Source: Norana najaformis (taxonomy: Eukaryota > Annelida > Clitellata > Crassiclitellata > Hormogastridae). From it: a stretch of 64,000 nt of DNA. Numbering within the stretch: position 1 is the first letter of the stretch; every line of letters begins with the position of its first letter. This document shows, in pieces, positions 33,235 through 45,200 of this stretch. The stretch covers positions 975,131-1,039,130 of the forward strand of contig OZ029915.1 of NCBI GenBank assembly GCA_964023275.1, read 5' to 3'. Made by a program: the position numbers and the translations under genes. The notes below the pieces were generated by a model, which was not told the origin of the DNA, did no database searches, and saw only the letters and a list, made by a program, of their open reading frames with translations.

Positions 33235-36200
33235 CTAGCGAATGTTTCCGTTCATTTCGACGAGTTTCTGTACAACGGTTTCGATGTTGTTGTCACACGT
33301 CTGGAGCAGTTGTTGGTTAAGCTGGCGATCGGCAAAGCCCATGTCGATCAGCTGATCCATCGGTGAACTCTGACCTTGTGCGACCGAGTCAGAGGATGGG
33401 GGCGTCGGAGGAGTCCACTGATGTGCTGGGGGAGACCAGGTTGGCTGTTGTGGAGGAGTCCAGGTACTTGCAGGCTGGGTCCACTGGTTCTGAGGTGGGG
33501 TCCAGTCAGAACGCGGTGGGATGTACTGTCGATAACAGACCAACAGAACAACAGGTCTGGGTTAATCACACGATCAGATACCCTGAAATCTCATTACAGT
33601 GCACAGCTATGGCTAATCTGAAGCTATCTAATTACTTCTACAGCTTCGTTATCGTAATGCAATCGATAGCCTCTAAGTCAAATCTTCAATCTGGGGCTAG
33701 CACGGTCCATACACGGGGACCTTAAATGATGTGAAGCCCATTCAAGCAGGCAGCAGTGGTAAAGGATTTCACCCCATAAATTCATAGAAAATGAGCAGTG
33801 TCAAGGCCACACGGTCGCTAGAGAAAAACGTCTACATTTACATTTAGTCAAAATCATAATCCACAGGAGAAGCCTGGTTGAAATCCAATGGGTCAGTGAA
33901 ACCAGAAGTCAGACAAAAGTTGGTAAGCGAGTTGAAACAGATGAGTCTTAAGTTTAGACCTGAATTACATTAAAGAACACACAGAACTGGGCAGTAAAAT
34001 GCAACATTTGAACCAGCCACCAAGAATGCATGAGAGATCTAGTTCATACAGCTCCAGCTCGGAATTTCTGTTCTTAATGACACTTAACACCATTTAAGTT
34101 AGCGCAGGAGGCGCCTTTGTGAGGCACTTAAAAGGCGCTATATCAAGTTTTTACATACATACATACATACCACAGGAGTTTCAACGTAACAGATGAACAT
34201 AGACAGACAACACTCCAAATCAGCCAAATATGTTTAGATTTACATTTATACACTACATACTTATTATTTTTGCATTTATTAAGCACCACTATCTAATGAC
34301 TAAGCAGCAATCGATGGTACTGAGCAACTGAGACTTGCTCAAGTTCCCTACAGCTCGAACCTGTGTGCTCTCCACATTACAAGCCAAAAAGGTGCTATGT
34401 AAATGCGTGCTACAAGACACTGCATTACACTGAAAACCAAGTGAATCAATGGCAAAGATTTCAAAGGAAAACAAAGAAACTTTCGTACAGAGTTTTTGTC
34501 TTGGAGTGTGTAGAAGACGTCTTTGGCTGTTTTTGCGACGAACGAAAACACAGTTGACATCAGCTTCAGTGTAGAAGCTTCGACTCCACTACATACAATA
34601 AATATTCATATTTAAAAAATACCTTTATAAACTGCAGCAAATAATACAGTAAACAGGCAATCGTTCAATTTCGAATCACAAAATTTCTGACCTTTTTAAC
34701 AATTTGGACCTGTTTTGTCTTCAACCGTCCTCGAGCCGAGGGTTGGCTGCACCACGGATAAATTTGTGCCATCTGCTTCTGTCCCTTGTCTCCAGTAATA
34801 ACTGATCAGACAATAATTCAAGCCACGACTTGGTGTTATCGATCCAAGTCATTCATCTTGGGTCTTCCTCGAGCCCGGGACCTAGGACTTGTGCCTTGGA
34901 TGACCTCTTTCTCTAAGCAGTCTCCACTCTTCCATAGCACACACCCAAAATTTGGACTACCAATGCCTTATTAGTTAAGCCACAACATAACAACATGTTA
35001 CCAAACTGTAACGCAAGTTTATCATCTCAATAACGTGCCTTATATTCAGATTTACTGACCTTGCGGGAAGAACAAGTACAGTATATAAATAAATACAAAT
35101 ATTTGCGAAATATGAATGTTTACAACAAATTGGTCAACATAAAACTGCATGCTTTTTCACCTGGCAAAGGTGGGCTCTTCAGCTTCAGCATGACCCTCTC
35201 TCTCATCTTCGTGTTCCGGCTCCTGATGGTTTTCCGCTGACTCTGTCTGTTGCTCTTCCGTCAACTCGTGAGCCTCAGGTGGCTCATTGTCCTGTTGCAC
35301 GTAGCGATCCGTCTCATTCTGATTCACGTCCACTTCAACGTTGCAGTTCTCATCTGCAACCAGAGCTACAAAGTCAAGCAGAATCAGTCAAGCATGACAG
35401 CCAGTTGGTAATGCATCCCAAAATTTCATCCAGCTTCTAATATAACCTCGTTACAATAGGGAAAGCCATTTGGTTTTGTTGATACAATGCCGGCAGACAG
35501 TGAAGTTAAGCTAAATTGAGCTGGGTTAATACTTCGATGGATGAACATCTTTGGTAGAGTATGCCACCTGATGCCCAGTAAGTCTTCCATCCTATAGTGG
35601 ACGGTAAATTCAGTATACGTGTACTAACACAAGTTGGGAAGTTACTAAGGTGTCCAGTCATTGGACAGCTGTGGTCAAGTTTGTGCCTCAGCAGAATGTT
35701 CCTTTGACCTCAGGACCATGCTTCCAAGGAGTTCTATAGAGGCGTGCCAAAGAATGTTACCTTTACCTTTATGCTTCTGAGGATTTTCTGCTCAGGTATG
35801 TAAACAAGAGCGTTACTTTTACCTTTATGCTTCCAAGGAGTTTCTTTAAAGGCAATCAAATGAGTATGTTGCCATTACCTATCTTATCTGATCTGGCTCA
35901 CAAAGCAATTAACGTTAGCAGGAGGTTGAAATGTACCTCTTTCTGGTTCTGCCTCGTCCTCCGGATCAGCTGGTTCCACAGCCAGTTGCGCAGGTTCCTT
36001 GTCTGAAGAACCAATTCCACTTTCATTCTCAGGTGCCAAAACAGAAGGCTCTGGTTCACCCTCTTCTCCTAAATCTAACAGAAGAGATGGTTGAGGTAAC
36101 ACACAGGTAAGACACCCTTTCACAGGTACTTAAAAGATGCCATTCAAATATTCAGACACATACATAAATATACAAACATACATAATTGCTTTGCAAGGCT

Positions 36201-39200
36201 GCCCAGGGAACCAACCCTTCCTGCCTATCAATTTTGTTTTGACTGAGCGCCTGTGAATAAGCTGGTTCCTGCAACTTATCTTACGTTGGGCACTGTAGAA
36301 ATCTCAAAATTACAATTACAAGCTTTTGGTCACTCGCTTACATACATCAGCACGAGAATATTGCACAGTGTCTTGCATTGGCCAATACCTTAGGAACAGT
36401 ATTCTTGTGAATGTTCCTTATAACTCTGCTCAAGTTAAATTTTCTTGTTATGTAAAGACACAACATCCCCCAGCCACGTTCACAGCACTTTTCAAAGGTT
36501 CTAAAATGCACTCTATAAAAGCCCAGATACACACATACATTATACATAAATACATACATCATACTTACATATATACATACATACATACATACACACATAC
36601 ATACATACATACATACATACATCATACATACACACATACATTATACATACATACATACATCATACATACATATATACATACATCATGCATACATACATCA
36701 TACATACATACATATATACATCATACATACTTAGATACTGACCTGACACGTCCTCCTCCTCCTCCAGCTGCGAGTTGTCGTGTTCAGGTGGTTCAGAGCC
36801 AAGAGAGCCAGTCGAAAAGCAACACGTGGGCGACAGGAGAGGCGCGCTTGTTAGGCAACTCGATGTTCTCAGTAATTCGTCAACAGACTTGAAAGAGCAA
36901 CTGCCTCTGGTGCCACCTGTCAAAGGATGAGAAAAGACAAGTTAAAGGAAAGGTAGAGGTAACACATTAGTCAACATGCTCCAAAATGTAAAGGTAAATG
37001 TAACAAACTTCCTTACATGACTGTATTCGTAACTCCTTGCATGCATAAATATAAAGGCAGCAAACTTCTTTACACTTGTTTACACACCTTTACAAAAAAT
37101 TCCTCAGAAGCAAAAATGTAAAGGTGAAAGACTTGTTTAAAATACGCCTCTATAGAAACTCCTCAGAAGCATAAAGGTGAAAGTAACATGCACGTTTACA
37201 CACACCTACAGAAACTCCTCAGAAGTGTGGTCCCATGGTTGAAGGATCATTCAGCTGAGGTACATAAAAGACCACAACAATCTAACAACAGTAAAGTTTC
37301 ATCTCCCGAAAAGCATTTATTCATAGTTTATAAAGGTACAGAGAGCATCTGCTTACAAGCCTCTACAGGCTGTAACGTATGACTGTAGTTAATTTTCTAT
37401 TGTCGCCTGAACTTATGTACGGCGCCCTTTTCTTCGGCCTCGGCCGTGTTACGGCGCTATATAAATTGTCTTATTATTATTATTATTATTAGAGAAAATC
37501 ACTATTTGCCCGAGGTGCAAATACAACCTCAAAACAACACGACAATTTTTGGACCTTGCAACTTTTTCCAGTAGGCCTAAGCAACAAAAACTTTGGATTA
37601 CATTACACCAATTGTGAAAATGTTACATCACTGACTGGATTTCTTGATGACGACCGTCGTTGATGCTTCTTTTCTTGGCGGCAGATTTGGATTGAAACAG
37701 TCGGGGACCGGAACAATGTAGAAATCGTCACTACAGTTGCTCGAATCACTGTCATCATCTTCGTCGATGTAGTCATAATCTAGACACAGGCAGAGAGTAT
37801 TTTTTTATTATTATTATGCATTTATTACGCACAAAAGGTCAGTAAGTCTGAATCTGAGGCCCAAAGCAATTGTGAATGAAGGACTTGCTCAAGGTCCCTA
37901 CACAGCAACCGTCAAAGAGGAGGCTCTAACCCTTACTCCCCTTTATAAGCCAAGCACTCTATCCAATCAGCCTCCGTGCCACACACAAATGTGACGTATG
38001 ATAGCTAAGCATGGATGATAAAAATGTCAAATGTCCATAAATGACAAATACCTACTCTGGTCATTATTTTATTATTATTATTACTGCATTTATTAGGTGC
38101 CACTATCTAGCAACTAAGTAAAATTCGACGCCAACTGTGCATCAAGGACTTTGCTCAAGGTCCCTACACAGTAACCATCTAAGGGGAGGCCTCAACCCAT
38201 ACTCTCCACGTTACAAGCCAAACTTCTATCCAGTTGGTTACCATGCCCCATAATGTAAAGATGGGCTCTGCATGTGTGTGGAAGTCTGCCAGTGGTGACT
38301 GGTTTAACTGAGAATTGTTCACTTATTGATGAACTTTGTCTTCACTGAACTTTAACACCACATCAAAGGTGAAAAATTTCCGTTCCATTCAGTCGTCTCA
38401 CCGTCTGTGGTCACGAGATTGGACATCTTCTTGTGAACGAGATCAGCCATCACAGCCATGTTTACAAAGTCAAGGTTGTCTGCAGTGGAGGAGGCATCTG
38501 TTGGTCCATCGCTCTGTGATGCCACGCCTGGCTCCGAAGCCTCCATGACCATTGGTGTGCGTGGCGGAGTATCGGCTGCAGAGGAAGAACAAGATAGACG
38601 TCACAGCAAAATGTCATCTGATCCCAAATTTAACCTGGCTTTAGGATTCAGCTTAATCAAATGCATTCATGTTATAACCTCTGGAATTCAATACCACTTC
38701 CAAGGTTGTTATGACGAGGCCTCCAAGCATACATTACAATTCTTCATAATAAATAGTCATGTTATTATCATTCTGCATTTACTATGCGCACATGGTCAGT
38801 AAATCTGAATCTGAGGCACAAACCAACTGTGATTGAAGGACTAGCTCAAAGTCCCTACACAGTAACCGGCTAAGGGGCGGCTTGAACCTGTGCCCTCTTC
38901 ATTACAAGCAGGGCACTCTATCCAATCAGCTACCGTCCCCCACTACACTGTGCAAAGGATCTGCACATCTGAGGATATTTAGCGCTGAGGATATTTAGCG
39001 CTGAGGATATTTAGCGCTGCGGATATTTAGAGATGTTCCTAGCTTAGATTAGATCAGTTATAGTGAGAGAGATTGCTTTGCATTCTCTGTTGAATCAGAC
39101 GAGACGACCAAGTTTCTTTTGGCTTACCGAGTGGAGTGTTTGAGGGTACAGTGAGGGAGGTTGTCTTGATTTCTCTGGGGTTAATCTCTGCACTGAGAAG

Positions 39201-42200
39201 ATCTTCAACCGTGAGGCGCTTGCCACTCCACATGTCCTGGAAAAGGACTTCCTCCTGATCCAATTCTCCTGCTGGGCAAGCCACCTTGCCATCTTGGGCA
39301 AGCTGTACAAAACACACATGGCAAATGGTAACATTTCGTAAGTACACAAGTACCGCCAAGAGTACTAAAGCAAGTTAGGAGGTTTAAGAGGCATCTTGTC
39401 TTTGGACTGCAGTGGTCATGTTCACACTCAGCCAATAATCCTTTGACCTCAGTACCATGCTTCATGGAGTTCCCATGGAGGCATGTAAGAATGGGTGTCA
39501 TACCAAGCCATTCTGAGATACAGCTCTCATAATAGTAATGCAATGTAACGTAATGTAATGTAATCGGAAATTTATAGAGCACCACTTCAAAATAGACTTC
39601 TCAAAGATGCTCCCAGCCCAACAGCCCAGAAGCACTGGAAAATAAGACGGTCTTCAAGCGCTTGCGGAAAAGAGGGGGAGAGAGACTAAGAAATTCCTGG
39701 CATAGGGCATTAGGTCAAGATTGACAAGAACTGACGTCCTCTTGTACAGAGGAAGCATGATGTGTGTTTTCTAACCAAAAGGGCTAAAAATCTGAGCTCA
39801 GTCGCACCTGGTCATTGCGAGTGGTTGGTTTGGAGGTCGATTCTGGTGAAACTGTGAAGACGAACTCCAGTGCCTGTCCGAAAAACTCTTTGCCATCATT
39901 TAGACGCCAGGTGCTGCAGTACGTGCCTGCAACAGAAAACGATACTATCTTTTCACGCGCTGGTCCACATCTACGGAATTCACTACCACCAGCTTTTAGG
40001 GATGCTTCTCCTTCTCTCATATGAATTTCACAAACAACTGAAGACATCTTTATCCAGCTACCCGCACTTTTAGGGTGAATTTATAAATTATCAAAAGATA
40101 AATATCTTATTAATAATGTATGTGCATGTCCCAGGAATGACATTTTGCAAACTAGCTCTGCATGGGATAGGCTAGTAATTTTCATGACACAGATTGTGAA
40201 GTGCATATATACCTTTGTCTTTTGGTGCAGTGGCTGTTACAGTAATTGACACCACTCCCTCTGGTGGCAGTCCGCTGAGGCAGGCCGGTTCTGTGACCAC
40301 CGAGTAACTAACGCTCAAGTCACTCTGAACAGCCAACACCTGAAACAGGCAATCACTCCCTCTAAGTAAGTCTTCAGATCTGTGGTGATGCTACAATGTG
40401 TATTTCTCATGGAAACCATTAAATCACATGAAAAGCACTTCATCTAATCTAATCAAATTTAATAACTTCTATAGCACAGCTAGAATAATGCACAAGGCAT
40501 CAATCGATGGCACTCCAATACCTGTCCATTATCTGATAACTTCCACGAGGTTAGTCCAAAGACCAAGAGATACAGCTCAACTAATTGGACAGTCACTTCT
40601 TCATTCACCCCTTCAATCACCCCTACAAATTAGGCAGAATCATTGAATCACAGCTGACCTTGACCTGTGAGGTCCACGCAGAGGCTCCCGTATTCTGCAT
40701 GACCCACTGCTTCACCAGCTTCGATCCCGAACGGATCGCGTCTCCATTATAGCTCACCTTATCAAACAGAACAGTCGCCTCCATAGGCCTGCAAACAAGA
40801 CACAAACAAGCAATTTCAGATCTAAATGCAGGAGTCTAGTGGTTAGCCAGCTCAACTGCAAATGCTCAGGTCAGCAGTTCAATTCCCAAAAGGGACAGAG
40901 AGAAATGAACTGCACACAACTGACTTCATCGTATCCTCTCCCCCTTCTCTCTCTGGTCTATTCGCAACCAGACTTAGTTCACAAGACATCTTTGAACAAC
41001 CCCCACTGACTTGACACAGCCCTCGTGAACAAGCAGGTGCCCTGTGCTTAGCTTTTAAGCAGCACTTTAGAAATTTCAAGTGTATGATAACGATTTAAAT
41101 GTGCTTGCATTAGCTAACTAATAGTAAAAGACTTCTACTGAGCATTTAGTGAACTCACTTTTCACACTTGTCCGAGTGAGTCTTCTCTTCATGGTCACAG
41201 GCCTTGGGCACCAGTTGCCCTCTGTCCATCGCCTGCTTCACCAACTCCCTATAGCACAAGAGATCAAAAGTTTCCCTTCAGCTACAGCACAACAAATTAT
41301 GGCACAAGCTTCCTATCAGTCAACCAACAAATAAACTCGTAAAGCTGCAGCCAGTAAGAAGCAAGTAAGAAGTAAGAAGAAGTAAGAAGCAAGTAAGAAG
41401 TAAGAAGAAGTAAGAAGCAAGTAAGAAGTAAGAAGAAGTAAGAAGTAAGTAAGAAGTAAGAAGCAAGTAAGAAGTAAGAAGAAGTAAGAAGCAAGTAAGA
41501 AGTAAGAAGTAAGAAGCAAGTAAGAAGTAAGAAGCAAGTAAGAAGTAAGAAGAAGTAAGAAGCAAGTAAGAAGTAAGAAGTAAGAAGAAGTAAGAAGCAA
41601 GTAAGAAGTAAGAAGAAGTAAGAAGTAAGAGGTGTTACACATCTTCCCTTGCCTCATGTTATTCAAATAAATCTCTCAAACTATCAGATATAAATAAAGT
41701 CCATAACAAATTCCCGCCAAGGGATAGAAATGTTTTTATAATACCCAACATTCACAGCTGGGATCTACTAATGAAGCCTAACCCAAGGCTGCCTCTCTGT
41801 CTTGTGGACTGACCTGGATACTGACCTGATTGCGGCTTGGCTTTGATGCACCATCGGTCAATGCCTTGTGCAGTAGACACCAGCACATTAGCAAATAACT
41901 GTTCATGTACAGTGCTCTTTCTTCGGACTCAGCCATACTACAGCACTCTATAAATCATCTTATTATCATTATCATTGTTGTCGTCGTCATCATCATCATT
42001 ATCATTATTACTATTATTAACCTGCAGCGGGTCGTCAGTTCATCCGGGTCTACACCACACCCAAGGATGTTCTTCATCAGCAGCGGCTCCAGGGTGGAGT
42101 ACTTGACCTGCGCCTGTTCTGCAGGGACGTTCAGCTTCAGCAGAATGTGGGTCGGGTCGTGAACTCCTCCCTTCGCCTCACACGCAGCGCACAAGTCAAA

Positions 42201-45200
42201 GTCCGGGCAGAACCTGCCACACGAAGGCAGTCACAATCTCCATTTATGCACGTATATATGTGTGCATGTATGAATGCATGTATATATGTATGTATGCGTG
42301 CATCTGTGTACGTATACGTATTTATGTATGTATAAATGTATGCATGTATCTATGTATGCATGTATGTATCTGTGTATGTATGTATGTATGTATGTAAGGT
42401 ATGTAAGACATTGTACGTTTGTGTGTGTGTGTATTCATGTATATATGTATGTATGTAAATAAATAAGTATCAAGGCATCTATGGTGCCTTTTGAGAACCT
42501 CTCAAAGATGTTGCATGCATGACTACCTAATCTAATCTAATCTAAAGACTTCTAAAATGCTGTTATACTACCCAAGGCATCAACTGATTGTCGCTTCAAG
42601 TCAAAATCGCAATCAAAATCATAATTCAGTAGGTCAGAGAAACCAGAAGCCAGGCTATGTGGGTAAATTTAAGTCTAACTGATCTAAATAGGAGTGACTT
42701 AAGAGAAAACAAAGAAAGGACACTGCAAGCAGACCAGCATGAAACGGTATATAAATTCAGAGACAGACTGGAAGGTCCAGATACAGGCAGATGACATGTA
42801 AGAGAAATTGCAATAGAGGTCCCTACTTACCCACACTTATAGCGAACTCCCTCAACTCTCTTGTCACAGATGTCACAAATGATGATGTACCTGCAACCTG
42901 GTAAAACAAGCAGACTGGGTAGGAGAGAAACGGACGGCAACACACAGACAAACGCACAGACAAACGCACAGACAAACGCACAGACAGACACACAGAAGGA
43001 AAGAAAATCACCAAGACAGTGACAGCAATCGAATCTAATGACTTCTACAGCGCCACTACTGTGATGCTCAATGCATCAGTCGATGATCACTTTGAGAGCT
43101 CGTAATCAAGATTCTTATATGTTGGAGTAGCCTGACTGATAAGTAAAGTAAAAGCTTCGACGTCCCCTAAGGAATGTAGGGAATGCATTCATTTCCTTCT
43201 CTTTAGGCCTCTGAGCCGGCAATGGAGGAATCCCAAGGTCCTGGACACGAATCCCAAGGTCCTGGACACAGGGCCAGTGCATCGTAGGACTTGACATTTA
43301 CTTCCAGCTTACGCCGGTACCAAATTATTATACTGCTTCGTGACAGAGGCACGCGTGTGCAAACAGCGAGATCAGCGTCAGTACATGGTCAAACCCACAA
43401 CCGCATGATCACTGACCAAACAACAGGTCAAAGCAAAATGGAGAAATAAAAATTAACATTATATTTAAATAGCTTGTGTGCACATATATTTTAAAAATGT
43501 AATCAGTACCAAGGACATGGAAGAAAATCCCAGTTAAGCTTTCACAAATATCATCAACATTGACATTCCAGTATCACTTAAAAACAAAGGCCCATCTTCT
43601 GAGGTGAGACTACGTAACCCACATCTGTGCATACACGTGTTATGTTTACTTTGCGCATACACGTGATATATTTACCTCGTCCGAGTGGATATGTATAGCA
43701 AGAAACAACTGGTAGTCCCAACAACTCTGGCTGAAATGGACAAAAAAGCATCCACAACTCATATCAAATACTTTAACTAATTCACAGAATAAACTTAGAA
43801 TAACTTACTTCTAAGGCAATACGCTAACCAGTATCTCAAATTAACAAGAAAATTAAATGAAAAAGTAGTAAATCACTAACTGGTAAACAGCCGTAGCTGG
43901 TAAACAAAACAACCAAGAGTAGTTTGAGCCTCTGCCATGTGAGATAATAAATTTCAGCTTCCACTAGCAGACGCAGTGCCATCAAAGCACAAATTTGCAT
44001 AGGTCATCCAGTGGGGCGGCCTTTCGGTATAAGCTGGCTAAGTGGACTTTGTGCAAGATCCCCGAACATGGTCTTCACGTACACTCATCTTGCTATTCAG
44101 ATTTCCTGACCGCATGTGCGTGGTAAGCACAATAAATTAGTAAAAATTAAAGCTTAACAAAATAAAATAGTACAACTACAGGGTAAATAAACCATTCATC
44201 AAAATGGACATTTCTTTAATTATATTCAGTTTTGCTGTGTTTTATAATTGTCCACTTTAGAAACTATTTATGTAGATGTTCAATGCATGTGCGCTTGACA
44301 GATTCAAATCAAGGCTACTTACTTATTTACTTAATTAAACAAACAGCCAATATCACATGCACTTAAGCCAAAACAGCCATTAACCCCAATACTAAATAAA
44401 ATTTATTTCTAATTTATTTTATTAATTTGATTACAAATATGAGTAAAAAGATCTCCCACTCACCTCTCTGTTTCACCAATGGCACAATCAGGCGATGAAA
44501 ACAAAATACAAAACCAAGTTAAAACAACAAAAGAATTTCTTCTACCAATCCTAACTGTAACCTCTAACCTGTGCTGATTAAGACTAACACACAGAATTTT
44601 ATTGTAATTCAACGAAACTGTAAAAAAATGTAATGTAACACAATTACATACAACATGGTGTAACATACTCTAATTGTATAACACAAACTGTACCTAAGGT
44701 CAAGAGGAGGTTTCTAATGACAACAAGCTTTCGTGGCACTCGAAGACGTCTTGGCCCATCTTTCTGCAATACGCTGGCTGGCTGGCATTCAACCTGATAT
44801 ATAAGTTGCTTGGCCTATCTTTGACTCTTCTCTGTATGCGCTCGGAAACGACTTTATTCGACCGTGATTTTGTGTTTTTACGTCAGCAGCATCTCTGAGA
44901 AAATTCTCTGAAGTTGTGTTATATAAATTTCCAATTTCAAATACAGTTACAACTTATGCTAACAACAAACAGAATAAAATCAAATGCGCTCCTTCGTCAT
45001 TTACTAACAGGTCGACAGTTCTTGGAATCCACTCCACGTTGACCAACTCATCCTCGGCTGACCCATAAACCAAATCGCAGTCGTTGACTTCCGACTTCTT
45101 CAACCCGATGACCCACTTGAGGCTGAAGAGGTTCTGAATCCGGTTGTTAGCGAACGTCCATTTCTGGCTGGTCTTGTTGAGATCACATGGATTGACGACC

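Noticed and set aside
36326..36892. Plus-strand 188-codon frame rich in His/Thr/Tyr
   Set aside because: It spans the (CATA)n microsatellite and the antisense of NBR1 exon 16.
41297..41666. Leu/Ser/Tyr/Phe-rich frames resembling membrane segments
   Set aside because: Produced by the AAGTAAG minisatellite; all three frames look alike.
44460..44530. Possible extra NBR1 exon ending at a good donor (GAGAG/GTGAGT)
   Set aside because: No acceptor with a pyrimidine tract gives a phase compatible with both neighbours, and exon 5 joins exon 6 in phase 0 without it. It could be an alternative exon but I do not include it.
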